Part shown: positions 1 to 11,825 of the stretch, in pieces
How the letters are laid out: each line of letters opens with the position of its first letter
Position numbering within the stretch: the stretch's first letter is position 1
From: Cristatella mucedo
Lineage: Eukaryota; Bryozoa; Phylactolaemata; Cristatellidae
Assembly (NCBI GenBank): GCA_009760855.2
Contig: WPIO01000025.1
Location: forward strand, 1,006,501-1,070,500
DNA length: 64,000 nt
Direction of reading: 5' to 3'
Notes under the pieces: generated by a model
Databases searched by the model: none
Told to the model about the DNA's origin: nothing
The model's input: only the letters and a program-made list of their open reading frames with translations
Position numbers and translations under genes: made by a program

Positions 1-312
1 CGCTACAGCGGCTGCGGCGGCGACGGTGGCGGCGATGGCGGCGGCGGGCCGAAGCGAACCGGATGCTGGGGTGGCGACGTGATGGGGCGCGCGGGCGACG
101 AGTGCGGCTCGGTGACGGCGGCGGCGCCGTGCGCCTACAGGATCGTGTACAGCTACGCGATCAGCTTGTCGGCGTCGTGCCTGCTGCCGCTCGTTCTGCT
201 CGTGCTCCTGTCGGCCAGTCTGGTCAGGTCGCTGCGCAGGAGCGGCTTCGTCGCCGCGTCCATAATCGCCAGCCGGAAATCCGCATTTCGCTCGCGACAG
301 CGACGAAAAAAG
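1..312 (+). CDS. GPCR exon: extracellular loop 2, TM5, third intracellular loop
   Basis: Open from the window edge. It is read in frame 1 and ends at donor AAG|GTACGC after codons for RQRRKK (phase 0). The GC-rich first 60 bases encode a Gly-rich run that may belong to extracellular loop 2. Confidence 0.7.
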
Positions 313-1056
313 GTACGCAGGAGAGCCGCCGCTGCTCCTCTCGCGTACGTCGCAGGCGTCGGCGATTGCTCTGGTTCGGCCCGCTCGACTTGTAGGCGTC
401 TCTCTCTCTCTCGCCACTAGTTTAAATGACTCCTGCCGCTAGTGCTGGCGGCTTCGGGTGCTTGGCGCCCGCGTTCGCGTCTTCGCGTGTGAGGGTGTGC
501 AGACGAACGAAATCACGGAAGGACGAGCACAGCTTCGGATAAAAAGTCGTCTCATCAAAATTCGAAATAATCCTAAAGAGGGTGAACCGTACGTAAATGC
601 CAGAGAGGCCCCCCTCCGGCTGCTGCTGCCGCCACCGCAGTCGACATCCGCGCGTCTTCGTCATAGGTTACGGAGGTCACAGTTGCTGTGGCGCTGCTGA
701 ACTTGCTCAGCACCGTGCCCTGCCTGCTGCAGGCGGTCGTCCGAGAGGAGTGCGGCAGCCACAGCGAGGCGTTCCGAATAGCGGGCGCCGTGACGCGGAC
801 GCTCCTCGTCCTCAACTCGGCGCTAGACTGCGTCCTCTTCTCGTTCATCAGCAAGTCCTTTCGTCGGCAGTGCTGCGCCCTGTCTGACTGGGGCTCGAGC
901 AGCCGCTGCGAAAGGCGGGCGACGTTCCGTGACGATCCGGCTTTTTCCCGCCAGTCGATGTGCCAGCGCACGGCGGTCGGGCAGCAGCTGGACGAGGCGC
1001 TAAGTGAAGAACGCCGGCGTCGTCCAAGCGCGCCAACTTCTCGCCGCCGACCATAG
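1..1056 (+). CDS. Rhodopsin-class (peptide-type) GPCR, C-terminal two exons, 5' partial
   Basis: A seven-transmembrane receptor of the plasma membrane whose TM5-to-tail part is visible. Exon 1..312 is open from base 1 and encodes a Gly-rich extracellular stretch, then a hydrophobic TM5 (VYSYAISLSASCLLPLVLL) and a basic third loop ending RQRRKK. A phase-0 intron (donor AAG|GTACGC, acceptor TCATAG|GTT) joins exon 667..1056, with TM6 (VTVAVALLNLLSTVPCLLQ), TM7 and a helix-8-like KSFRRQCC whose Cys pair could be palmitoylated. The TM7 motif reads NSALDCVLF in place of NPxxY. TM6 has the Pro but no CWxP Trp. Both features recall invertebrate FMRFamide/peptide receptors, so a neuropeptide ligand is inferred, not shown. 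The tail ends at a TAG after a basic Ser/Arg-rich stretch. The N-terminus and TM1-4 lie upstream of the window. Confidence 0.75.
667..1056 (+). CDS. GPCR terminal exon: TM6, TM7, C-tail
   Basis: Begins after acceptor TCATAG and is in phase with the preceding exon. It carries TM6 with LLSTVPCLLQ, TM7 with LVLNSALDCVLFSF, then KSFRRQCC and a hydrophilic tail to TAG at 1054-1056. Confidence 0.75.
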   Translation, partial: VTEVTVAVALLNLLSTVPCLLQAVVREECGSHSEAFRIAGAVTRTLLVLNSALDCVLFSFISKSFRRQCCALSDWGSSSRCERRATFRDDPAFSRQSMCQRTAVGQQLDEALSEERRRRPSAPTSRRRP

Positions 1057-4000
1057 AGAATGCCGGGAGTCGCCGAAGCTCGCCGGCAGCGTGCGCAGGG
1101 CGGGAGCCCGCGGCGGCGCTAGGGGTCGCTTCGTCATTCGCTTGCAGCCTCCACCTTTTCTACCACTTTTTGAGCTCGGTAACCGAGAGCAGACATCTTT
1201 CTATTGTACAGGTATCTACATTGCGAGCTCTTTTATTTTACAGTGTAACATGTCAACATAGTCGCATCTTTTCACTTGCTTCACAATGAATCTCGTGCAT
1301 GCAATATCAAGCGAGTTTAAACTCGTTTACAACTGATTTTTTAGCATAGTCTACCATTCAGAACAATACACAGTACATTGGCGCATCTGGCATTCGTTTG
1401 ATCAACCTGTATCATAACTTCACCTATTTAATAAGACTTAATAGAATGAAGCAAAAGTTATGGTAAAAAGTTATGATAATGTGAGCTTTGCAGGATTAAT
1501 CTCCGAGATGAGTTATTGGAGAAAATCAAAAGGCTTTCCAAAATTTAAGAGTTGCCATTTCAATCGCTGTCACGATTGCCTTGCCTCTTGCTTGGCAGAG
1601 CTCGAAAAGTGCATGCTTAGACAAGATAATTATTTAACTTTATGCATAAATACTTCATGAGACATTCCACGTGCTCGCTGGTAGTGTGGTCTATACTAAG
1701 CTGATGTCAGACGCTCGATAAGGATACGGTTACCATCCATAACCTTGTTCAGTGTCATTAAAAGTTAACTTTGCTCGACAGCCAGCTATTGATAGGGTCA
1801 CACAGGAATTGATGTTTCTGGAAGCTCGATATTCAATTGTATTGTATGTCTTGCGGATTTGTTCTAAGGTTAGGAAACAAAGAGGATCAGAGTTCATAAC
1901 GGAATTTGCTTCAGCCAAACTTCCCGAGAGAAACTCGGCGGTGAGATTTGAGCATACCGGTGACGTTCTTCATCAGCGCTCAACAGATATAAACCAATAC
2001 ACTGGCAGCACTTGGTTAAGCGTTCGATCGCAAAACATTTGAGCCGAGCATCAGCAATATTCGCATTTATACTACAGCGGACATTTTTAAAGTATCGCAA
2101 ACCTCGCTTGACACTCATCATGCTTTGCCCTTGTTGTATGACTTAAATACACCACAAAGGACTCGATGTAAAAGTGACGTTAATGGCTGTGAATTACGGA
2201 CTAACCAGCAAACGGGCTAACTAACAACCTAGCTTATTAATTATAGAGGTAGGCGACAACAGAATATTTAAAATGAGTCGTTTTGAGATTGTATGCTGTA
2301 CAGTGAATCACTCTTAAAATTCAGCGCCCAGACGTAGTCTTCCGCCATGCTCTCATTCTTTCCGTAGAAGCTGCGTTCAACTTGCACTAAATCCGATGGA
2401 AGCACTCGCGTTGCTCCCCCGAGTAAGCATCCTTCCCGTTCTCCTTGAGTTTATTAGGACGAGCATCTAGGACATCCTGCAGCTCGTTGTGAGCTCGCTC
2501 CTCTTGTGCGAAGTCTCGACCAGCTCTCCACAGATTCCCCTCCCCCTTGTGACTGACAGCTCAGGAGTCACTGCGACAATGCTACTCCCGAGCTGCTTTG
2601 TCCACAGTTGTGAGATTGAGTCGAAACTTTGCGTTTTATCATCTTGGCCCAAAAAAAGATACCGAATTGACCTTTGCCTCAGACAGCTTGGGAAAGAACG
2701 GTGTAGATACTCAGACTGGTGACTTCTTATCTAGAGCTTTGATGAATTGTTTCATTGGGCTCAATTCGATATGCAATGGAAACGTCAGCCCCTTACGAGG
2801 TTCACCAGTGACCCACTCTACGTTGTTGCCCCAGACAGAGTACTCGGTCTGCTGTGGCTAGTCCTAGAGGCGATAGTGAGCATGGTGGTGCCTTGGAGAT
2901 CCGTAAGGATCGTCAACGCCTCGAAGTCTCCAATGACCTCGATGCAAGACTCGCCATAACGCGTAGCGTGTTCAACAAGGACTTGACGCTGCATAATCCT
3001 CTTAGGTGGGGGAACCGAGTGAGTCAGAGGAAGTGGCGGATATTGAAGAGGTTCTTCAATCGAGTAGGTTTTCTCTCGTCTTGATCAACTATCCGAAGAA
3101 TTAGCGAAATACGTCTGCCTGATTGCTTGCTAACTTTAATACTGTCTCAGGAAAATGCATGTATATCACTTAAGCAGCTGGAATTAAGCAAAACTGGTCG
3201 GTTCAAGGTTCCTGTATTCATACAATGTATTTATCTGGAAAATGTCTACTAGGAAAGCATAGTTAGTTTTGATGTGCTGGGGCATAGAATAACAGATCAA
3301 TACCATCCTCATTTACTTCATCTAGGGGTGTGCAATAAATACAGAAATCAAATTCTGAACTTACACGCTTTATGAAAATTTAGGTTTATACAAAAATGCA
3401 CTATCCAAAACTATGAATTGTTTAATTTACCACCAGATCTTTTATACTCATATGTGAAATAATTTTTTGAAATAAGTACACTTAAAATATATCACTGTCT
3501 TGCTCAAAAAGTGAACATTGTAGAAAGCAAGGCCATTTTTACACACGAGGCGTAAGCCGTTTCAAAATATAAAGATAAAATAAAACTTTGTTACGCCGTG
3601 TTATCAGATTTCTTATACGCCGAGAACCTCACCTAATATTATTAGCTGGCCTTTTCTATCGTTAGAAAAGTATTTATTCAAAAATAATTATTGTATGCGA
3701 CAAAGCAATTTATTGCTGTTAAAGTTTTCCTGGCTGCTAGTTGTTCAAGTTTTCCTTTACGGAATCTGCATTCAATCTTATTGCTACGTTGCGTGAGATA
3801 TGTAGCAATTACATAGTTAAGAATTTGGTACCCTAAGAAAGTCATGTTTCCACTGATCTATATAAATAAATTAGAAAAAATGCTTAGTTCTTATTTTTTG
3901 AAGTTACATGCTGAGGAACATACATATGCAAGCTTATTTCGGCACCACTGACTCTTGTTCAAATCTAGAGAAAAATAAAAGACGTTCTTCCTTCATCTAA

Positions 4001-4459
4001 GAAATGAGCAATGTTAAACTTAAGGTCTGTAGGCAACAATAATCTGCAGGCACAATAAATCTGTAGGCACTAATCTGTAGGCACAATAGTCCATAGGCAC
4101 AATAATCCCAATCCAGATTAATTATTCGACTGAAAATTACCAAATGCACCTTAAAAAGTTAAGAGCCTAGTTACTCACCCAGCTCACTGTCACTTAGCAA
4201 ATGCTGGCGTGCTCTTGAAAGTTGTTATGCTGAATCGGTCAAATTGCGAGTGCTTGCGATATTTAGTGGCATCTGATTTCTTTAATGGGTAATCGACTGT
4301 CATAATCTAGGGTTTATATTTAGACTGTAAATACAAAGCTCATATCAAATGGTAGTTGGTTGGAGTTCGAACCCGGCAGCTTTACACTACGGTTGGTGAC
4401 ATTCAGATGTGGCCATTGGTGTCATTGAAATAAATCATTGTACGCTATACACGATTCCT
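1057..4459. other. Intergenic, no gene recognised
   Basis: After the GPCR stop the DNA becomes AT-rich. The short open frames at about 1460-3080 show no family I recognise and no splice-consistent chain. The first part may contain the GPCR 3' UTR. A small degenerate tandem repeat sits near 4024-4112. The rest shows nothing I can support. Confidence 0.5.
4024..4112. repeat. Degenerate short tandem repeat
   Basis: About five imperfect copies of a unit like CTGTAGGCACAATAAT, with insertions and substitutions between copies. AT-rich non-coding surroundings. Confidence 0.6.
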
Positions 4460-4602
4460 TTGTATAGCGCCCTAAAAGAACTTAATCTCTATTCAGAGGC
4501 TGCACATATGCCACGGCGCTCGAGCCCACGACCTCGGCGGGACCTTGGTCGAGGCGAGCTCCTTTACCACTGAGCCAAACCAGCGCGACACGTTGAGGGC
4601 AT
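4460..4602 (-). mobile_element. SINE-1 copy (tRNA-derived, LINE-A-like tail)
   Basis: Read on the minus strand: an A-box-like TGGCTCAGTGGTAAAGG, a B-box-like GTGGGCTCGAGC, then a 3' part with AGAGATTAAGTTCTTTTAG and GGGCGCTATAC. The tail matches other SINE-1 copies (near 42.4 and 58.5 kb) and the LINE-A 3' end. Substitutions in the stem suggest an older copy. Confidence 0.75.
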
Positions 4603-5079
4603 GGACGTATTTATTATTGAGGAAATATCGTTGGAGATGACTGTTGTGCTTTGATAAAAATCCCCATACCTGCGTGTATCGGTGCAAGATTTATGACTTT
4701 AGCTGTGCTTATAAAGGCACTAGCTTCAACGGTATTGATCATACATCTGCGAGGACTAGCAACATTATTGTGCGCTGCATTTACGGTAATGGACTCTAGA
4801 TCAGGAGCCGCTGCAGTGCATTGATAGCATATAGTGTCTGATGTGAGACAATTGATTATAATTATAATTTTAATAATCCTTTTGTAGCACCATACGAGAA
4901 CCGACTCTCTCTTCAGGCACTTTAAAAGTCTATATATAAAGGACGCTACAACAAATACGAAATGGCAATGAAGTTTTCATGCTTTGACTGGCATGAGAAA
5001 ATACTCAAATACGGTTAAAGCAAGCAAAAGCGTGCAATGTGAGACACTCACGGTCGCAGGTAAGTAGTATCCCTAGTTA

Positions 5080-5550
5080 GTGACGTGCAATCAATCATGC
5101 ACAGGCGAGAAAACCACAAAGGAAAGAAAAGGCAAATTCAAGAGTGCTACTCAAAAAGCGTGCCATTCGTGCCGCACTGAATCACGACATGTGCAGTTTC
5201 ATATCGTGCAACCACACAAATGACGTCACTCGGATAGAGCAGAGGCTGCGTGGAGCAAGTAGATTCTTAGCTTTTTCGAATGACAGAAAATCGGATGATG
5301 TCAGCAAGAGTGCCAGTCGATGACGATTTCCATGCTTATGAGCGCGGAAACTGAAGGTACGGTCGCCTATTGATTTCCAGCTATTCCGAGGCGAAATCGA
5401 TCTGCCTGAGTCAAGCGACAGAAAGCCTGGTGAGAATATAAATCGGATACAAATATTGGGGCCGGAGAATTAATGGACCTAAAGGCTAGCGAAAGGATCT
5501 TGAAGTCGAAAGGCTGCTTGAATGGTGGCCATAGAAGATTTGTGAGCAGC
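5080..5550 (-). mobile_element. Old LINE-A-type fragment, minus strand
   Basis: The minus-strand translation near 5370-5545 contains FDFKILSLAFRSINSPAPIF, matching the C-terminal reverse-transcriptase region of better LINE-A copies (DFKVLSLTFRSLHSMAPAYL). The left part resembles the 3'-UTR side of the diverged copies at 25.5 and 57.4 kb. It ends abruptly where a plus-strand LINE-B begins. Confidence 0.6.
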
Positions 5551-6675
5551 GGCATAATCTCCATGTATACGCAACCTCTGGGAAAAGTGATTAAGGCCCA
5601 TGGAATAGAATATCACTTCTATGCTGACGATACTCAGTTGTATTTGTCATTTAAACCGTCGGAATCTGCTGCAGCAACTGAAAAACTGAATGCTTGCCTT
5701 GCCGATATTCGATCCTGGATGTCGGAAAACTTCCTGAAATTAAATGACAATAAAACCGAACTGCTGCTCATAGGACACCCTAAGCGTGTGGCTGGATTAA
5801 AAGGCTTTGCTGTTCTAATAGGTGATGCTATTGTACGACCTTCACCACATGCTCGTAATCTAGGCGTCGTGTTCGACAGCTGCCTCAATTTCAAAAGCTT
5901 CATTCAAAAGACTGCCTCTACAGCTAGCCATCACATCCAATCCCTATCCAAGATTAGAAGCTGTCTCCCACAGTGGCTTGTAAAACATTTAACTAGCTCT
6001 TTAGTTCTGTCTCGGCTTGATTATTGTAATTCCCTTTTGGCTGGGCTACCAAAGAAAGCTACTATGCCACTACAGCGGACTATGAATATGGCTGCAAGGC
6101 TGGTCTTCAAGTCCCAGCGGTTTGAGCACGTGTCACTTCTGCTGAAAGAGCTGGGATGGTTGCCGGTTGAGCAAACGATACAGAGCAAAGTTCTTACGCT
6201 GACCCACAAGGCCCGCCACGGCTTGGCTCCTTCGTACCTAGCTGAACTGCTGCATCAGTTTCAGCCTGTTCGCGCCCTCAGGTCCTGTGTGGACAATAAA
6301 TTAGCTGCCCCATTCCTCCGCTTAAAGACAGTTGGCGACAGAAGATTAAGCTCTGCAGGTCCTAGACTGTGGAACTCGCTTCCACAATTCTTACGCAACG
6401 ACATCTACTCTCCCACTGCCGACTATGGCACATCTTTTTCAGCGGTCCTGAACTGCTACTTCTATGCTACTCACTACCTCAACTGCTTTCCTAACTCTGC
6501 TATGCTTCCCACTTTCTCTTTGTTGCGTGAGACGAAGTCTGTTGGGTACCGAATGCGTACCGAAAGCCGCTTAGGCTGTGAGTGCGCTATACAAAACTCT
6601 CCTGCGTAACACCCACATGGTCTTTATGACTTTGTGGAGTTACTGAAGGAGATACATTACATTACATTACATAAT
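5551..6675 (+). mobile_element. LINE-B: 5'-truncated non-LTR retrotransposon with long RT remnant
   Basis: Carries the C-terminal two thirds of a CR1/L2-type reverse transcriptase. It opens at the MYTQPLGKVI segment, then has the catalytic YHFYADDTQLYLSF motif, NFLKLNDNKTELLLIG, RNLGVVFDS and SRLDYCNSLLAGLP, and finally RLWNSLPQFLR. The frame is open to 6609, so this is one of the youngest-looking copies here, although everything upstream of the catalytic palm (endonuclease, fingers) is missing. It ends in an (ATTAC)n tail at about 6653-6675, unlike the (ATT)n tail of LINE-A. Protein identity to LINE-A is clearly lower than among LINE-A copies, so it is a separate family. The open frame runs back to 5473, but that part is fused host or other-repeat sequence. 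Confidence 0.85.
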
Positions 6676-7291
6676 GTGGCAGTTGAGACATTTACGATAG
6701 ATGAGCCTAAATGCCGATTTCTACATCAACTGTATGCTCCTTATTCATTTGCAGCGATTGGTAAAGCGCTTGGACTAAGATTTTTCTCTTGGGGTGTTAT
6801 ACAAATTACTTAGAGTTTTTGCAATTATTATTAATATTATTGTTACTATTGTCGTCTGAAAGAACTAAAAGTAGTGAGTAACACAGTTCTAGTAAGGATA
6901 TCACGAATAAATGGACTACCGTCCCTGTTGTGTCCTTATCTATCAAAGCCATAATTTCTTGAAATGCTACTTAGGTGAAAATAGGTCAACTATAGTAGAG
7001 CTGGTGTGCTCATTTAGTGGCAAATCTGTTTTTAGAGATTACATCCCGAGACTTCAGTTGATGGGCTGGACAAGCCAATTTAGACAGTAAGGCTTTCTTG
7101 CTTTTGCGTAGTAATTGGTTTTGCCTTTAGCAGTAATCTAACGATAATCTCGCAGCTCGTTACTTTCAATTAGCAGAGTAAGTGCTTTTTGACCCAGATA
7201 AAGCATGCAAATTTCATGGAATTGGATGCCGAAGAGTTTCGCATTGGCAGCGGGCACTGCCAAATCCTCTGGTGGACTTGAACTGCTTTTA

Positions 7292-7405
7292 ATAATAATA
7301 AGAGTCATAATAAAACACTTGATATGGTGCCCTCGGAGAACTCAAAGGAAGCAAGATCGAATGGTTAGTGGTAGCACACTAAATGATAACAAGCATAACG
7401 TGATG
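7292..7405 (-). mobile_element. LINE-A 3'-end fragment, minus strand
   Basis: An AAT-rich start, then CACTTGATATGGTGCCCTCGGAGAACTC and the AAGCAAGATCGAATGGTTAGTGGTA block. This is the complement of the LINE-A 3' UTR; the reverse transcriptase is absent. Confidence 0.7.
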
Positions 7406-7578
7406 GCACACTAGGTAAGGCGGTTGCTTTCACGGCCTCGGTACCGAGGTCGTGGGTTCGATTCCTGCGGCGGGGCGATCCTTTATCGCCACTGCAAGCG
7501 GTGGTGATAGCCGTAAAGGCTCTTCTGTCGCTATACAAAAGAGGCTGTTAAATCAGCTAGGATTTATTTATTATTATT
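7406..7578 (+). mobile_element. SINE-2 copy (tRNA-derived)
   Basis: The head has a Pol III A box (TGGCACACTAGGTAAGG) and B box (GGTTCGATTCC at about 7456). The body has GCAAGCGGTGGTGATAGCCG and GCTATACAAAAGAGGCTG, and the end is an ATTTATTATT-type tail. Copies of the same structure lie at 17.7, 31.2 and 52.7 kb. The tail differs from SINE-1. A mature tRNA fold is not expected, because the acceptor stem is not preserved. Confidence 0.8.
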
Positions 7579-8225
7579 TAACATGGGAATAGGTGATGCA
7601 CATGATCAGCAAGCAAACAGGGTTAGTGGCAACCAGCGTGCACAGTGCGTCAGCACCCATAGGCACGGATCGATCACAGTGACCCACTAAATGCTGTGAT
7701 ACATAGATGCTTTTTTTAGTTTATTTTCACATGCGGTCGAAAATTTATCAGTTTTATCAATTATTTATTAGTCAGGAGATGCCGCGACGCAAGTCGGGAG
7801 TGAGTTCCAGGCTTTGGAAGCATACGAACCAAAGCCACGGTCTCCAAAAGATTTGAGGTTTGTACGAGGTATAGGTAAACGGTTAGATTCCGAAAAGCGG
7901 GTGACACAAGCCTTAGCCTGGTGGGGCAGTAGATCTTGTAGGTAGGCTGGAGCCAAAGAATGAGGGTACCTAAAAGTAAGTGACAGAACCTTGGAGTCGA
8001 TGCGTTGCTTGACTGGGAGCCAGTGCACGTCCGCGAGAAGTGGCTAGATGTAGCAACTGCGCCCCTCACGACAGACAAGCCTAGCTGCCAGGCTCTGCAC
8101 CAGTCGTAAGCGCTTGATTTCGCAGGCCGGGAGGCCAGCAAGCAGTGAGTTACAGAAGTCATCACGGGATGTCAAAAATGCGTGGATCAATTTAGATGCG
8201 GTGGAATTGGTGACCAAGGAGACAA
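7579..8225 (-). mobile_element. LINE-A, 5'-truncated, minus strand
   Basis: The minus-strand reading has the C-terminal RT part: LHWLPVKQRIDSKVLSLTF, LAPAYLQDLLPHQAK, PIPRTNLKSFGDRGFG and KAWNSLPTC, with frame breaks. The 3' UTR follows toward 7579. It sits directly against a plus-strand SINE-2. Confidence 0.85.
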
Positions 8226-10005
8226 GCAGCCACTGAATTGTTCACTGCGAAAGTCTGTCAATGGGTGTCTGCACAGCTAAATGATCTGCCGGACAATCTA
8301 GTTAGCGCTCCACATAGGGTCTAACTGAATGAGTGCCGGCAAGACTGTATTGATGAGACGATACCAGAGGTAAACATAATAAAATGCAATTGCACTCGCT
8401 TGTGCAGTGGCGCATAGACATTTGCTCCTCTGTGCATTGCATGCAGAATTCATGTGTTCTTGTTTTGAATTTTTTATTTTATTAGACAGGGCTGGATATA
8501 CAAGTGTTCGAATACCTCTAAGCAAGTAAAGATCTGGTAATTTAAACGTAAGGAAAGCCACGCGTTCAGGTAATACATTGAAACTTAGCTCGTTGCTGCG
8601 ACGGCTTCGGGTGATGAAGAAAAGACAAGACTCCTACAACGACAGCTGCCAAGAAGGCATTTAAAAATCACCGTCTTTTGACAAAGCGCTTTAGTTCCAA
8701 AGCCACTGCAGAGCTTTCGTAGGTAGCACTCTTAAATGCACTAAGTGAGCACAGTAGTGGTTCACGTCAGCGATTGTCTCTCTTTTTGCCTAGCAGTGTA
8801 CCACTTCGAGTCCGAAAGTGTTGGCCTCCAGGATAAGCTGCTAGTTGCAGGCCAGCACTTGAATGGCGAATCATCTACAAGCACTTGGACAGGCTACTGG
8901 CTCTCCTTCTTTCGTCTTTCTTAAAAAAAACATAGGACTTAATGTGAAAGGCTAATGTCCAGGCGGGCATTGGCTACAAATTTGTCCGCGGCCGCTACCC
9001 TAGCTTGGAGGCGCAGTAAGTTCGTCGTCAGGACCTGACGTACTCGAGTGCAATTCCAGAAAAACTACGATCTGAATGGAGATTTTGTGTCGCAGTGGCT
9101 GAAAAGTGAATGAATTTTAAGAATGGCTTTCGCATAATTCGAAGAAATGGCGAGCGAGGTCTTTTTTAAAGTACCCTATCTGAAGCTTTGCTCATGCTGC
9201 CTGCAAATGATGAGCGACCTTTCGCTTACCGACTTGTCCTGCTAGTGCAACTCACAATACCGCCTTAATGCGCACGACGGCGTCTAATCTGTGACAAAAT
9301 ATTACGGTCCTGGGAAAACGATTCATGAATGTTGCCAAAATATATACGAATATCTATATATAAAGTGTGTATACGCCCCAGTGAAGAATGAAATGCATGT
9401 TAAGTGAGAGTATTGTAGGTATATTTAAAAAAAAACTGCACTCAGAAGTCTGCACAGGGACTCAAAGTAGCTATAGCTTGGTTTGTCGACCAAGATGGCT
9501 GAGCTGCATTTCCAGTTACATATGAATTCGCCACCGGTGACCTTTTACTAACCATCCAGCGTAAAGGAAGAAACCGTAGATTAGATTTCCTGTAGATTCA
9601 CCTCGATATGAATCCGAAGAAAAACTTGCAACACGATGGATTAGGTGATTTAAGTGCGATTTTTGGATTGTAAAAACGTTAAGGGATGTTAAAAATACTT
9701 CTAAAATTAGTCCGGCGATCACATTTTTTTAATCGCATCTGTCAAAAGACAATCGTGTTAGAAAATGGATTGAAAGCTCTGAAGACTTCCATATAAAAAA
9801 CTGGTGATGTAAACCATGCCTAATCTGGCTGTAAACCGGAAGCAACCTATCTATAAATAACAAATTGACAGATCTCTGCACATGCGACTTGTATCCCAAC
9901 TTGTTGAACCTTGGTAGATCGAGGTACATGCGTAAAACTTGTTGAGATGCATACTTGTGACTTGTATAGCACTTCACTTTAGTGTGGCCTGATGCCTCTT
10001 ACAGC
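8226..10005. other. Intergenic, nothing recognised
   Basis: No open frame has coding character or a recognisable family, and no well-formed transposon end was seen. A short A/T-rich stretch with TATATA lies near 9350. Confidence 0.4.
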
Positions 10006-10008
10006 CCA

Positions 10009-10279
10009 TAACTCGGCTAATACTTCAAGTATCAGAGTGAAATTTGAATAGAGAGCTTAGCTCGGCTTGTATAACGATATGCAAGATTATATCTGATATC
10101 AGTCCAATTAGTTTTGCTCTTTATGTCATCAAACTTCCTGGAGCTTTATTTTATGCAATTGTGGACATGTATAGCAAAGCTTGTACAACCAAAATAAAAA
10201 ATAACTTCGTCTTGTCATACAAGCAGAACTGAACTCCCATTTCAAATTTCACTCTGACACGCGAAGTATGAGCCGAGTT
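10009..10279. mobile_element. MITE-like foldback element
   Basis: The left arm from about 10009 (AACTCGGCTAATACTTCAAG, then ATCAGAGTGAAATTTGAA) is the imperfect reverse complement of the right arm ending near 10279 (TTCAAATTTCACTCTGACAC, then GCGAAGTATGAGCCGAGTT). The similarity extends inward to a CTTGTATAAC / GTCATACAAG pair, giving arms of about 65-70 bp around a core of about 130 bp. No transposase is inside. Target-site duplications are not obvious. Confidence 0.65.
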
Positions 10280-10299
10280 GTGGAATTTTGCTCACTCTA

Positions 10300-10455
10300 A
10301 AAAGCATTGGGGTAATATGCTCTCACTTCGAGACCCGAGTAGTGGGTTCTAATCCTGTGGGGGAGGTCAGTTATGTTTTACATGCTGCATGCGATAGTTA
10401 TAGCCTTTATGGATTTTCTACCAGCTATCTACTTTGAGGCTGTATTATTCGATAG
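10300..10455 (+). mobile_element. Degenerate SINE-2
   Basis: A B-box-like GGGTTCTAATCCTGTGGG is followed at the right distance by GATAGTTATAGCCTTTATGG and GAGGCTGTATTATTC, matching the body order of intact SINE-2 copies with many substitutions. Confidence 0.5.
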
Positions 10456-10633
10456 CATTTTGCTTTCTTTAGTTAGGAGACGGTAAAAATTTGAAATAAA
10501 CCTCATTCGTGGTTCTAATGAATTTTGGTGAAGTAGAGTCCACAAAAATAAAAGGGCAATAGCAGGACGGCTCCCCATTGCTCGAGAACAGCAAAGTTAT
10601 CTACTACAATCGCGTCTTTTATTATGCAAGATC

Positions 10634-10636
<3 letters not shown>

Positions 10637-10720
<84 letters not shown>

Positions 10721-10752
10721 TTTCTCTCTCTTTCTCTCTCTCTCTCTCTCTG
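10637..10752. repeat. (CT)n microsatellite with GT-rich right flank
   Basis: About 115 bp of nearly pure CT, breaking into CCCTCTTTCT near its end, followed to about 10800 by GTGTGTTTGTGTG. It opens all reading frames as artefacts. Confidence 0.95.
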
Positions 10753-10799
10753 TGCGTTGTGTGTGAGGTTTGTATGTGTTTGTGTGTGTGTGTTTGTGT

Positions 10800-11640
10800 G
10801 AATATTGCCCGATCATGCCATAGTCTTTGATATTATTATAAGACGCCCTCATTTTATACGCCTTATGCAGCTGACGCGTCGAAATATTCTCTATGACTTA
10901 TTCTGCTAGTGAGGAGAGAACTTATCTCCAGAGATCAATTTTCCTTGCCAGCAGAGTTGTACCGAACATTAGAATTTGGAGATACGGGTGTATTCAAATT
11001 GTAGAGGTGTTAATAAATTGGACTGCTATTCGAGCTTGGTGTCTTGCTTACCGGAGAACTATGTCCATATCACGCTTAATATTTGGGCTATTGTGATCCG
11101 CCTATTGCTATCTAACTGCTTTACCAGGTCAAAGTTCACCTCTACCTGAGTCATCCTCACTAAACTTGTGCGGCCTTCGTTCAATCCGCAGGCTCAAAAA
11201 TAAACTCGTTCCCCGGTAGGGTTCGTATGTCCGGGGCTGATTAAATGTGTTCGGTACGGCTAGCTGCGGGTCCCCAGGCTGGGCCAAGCTTCCCATTCGA
11301 CTTTAGGCCGGATGAGCGACGAAGGCGCTTTGACAGTCGTTTAGGGACTCTAGGTTGGTTCGAACATGGACTTCGGCACAAATTGATCTCCGGTGCTTAG
11401 CAAATGAAGGACTGCTGGAGCTACTAGACACCGCTTCCACCCTCGGATTAATGCAAAATGCCGGCTTCCTGGGACTTATTGCCCGCGCGATGCCGAGCTC
11501 CCACTTGGTATGTTGTTCCTAATACCCCCTCGGCGGGTACTGATGACGAGTTGAGACGTGCGACGGGTGTGCGAGTTACGACTTCGCAGCCACTCGTACC
11601 TTTGACGGTAGTGCGCCAGTATCCTGCAACAGTGGCACAA
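10800..11640. other. Intergenic, moderately GC-rich, no gene recognised
   Basis: An open frame begins at 11458 just before the hexamer array, but its first 60 codons match nothing I know and the rest is repeat. No splice or promoter pattern was found. Confidence 0.4.
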
Positions 11641-11641
11641 T

Positions 11642-11760
11642 TGTGTGTCTGTGTCTGTGTCTGTGTCTGCGTGTGTGTCTGTGTCTGTGTCTGTGTCTGT
11701 GTCTGCGTGTGTGTCTGCGTGTGTGTCTGCGTGTGTGTCTGCGTGTGTGTCTGCGTCTGT

Positions 11761-11825
<65 letters not shown>

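Noticed and set aside
7410-7480. Possible tRNA gene
   Set aside because: A and B boxes are present but the acceptor stem and anticodon arm are not, and the sequence continues into a SINE body repeated elsewhere.
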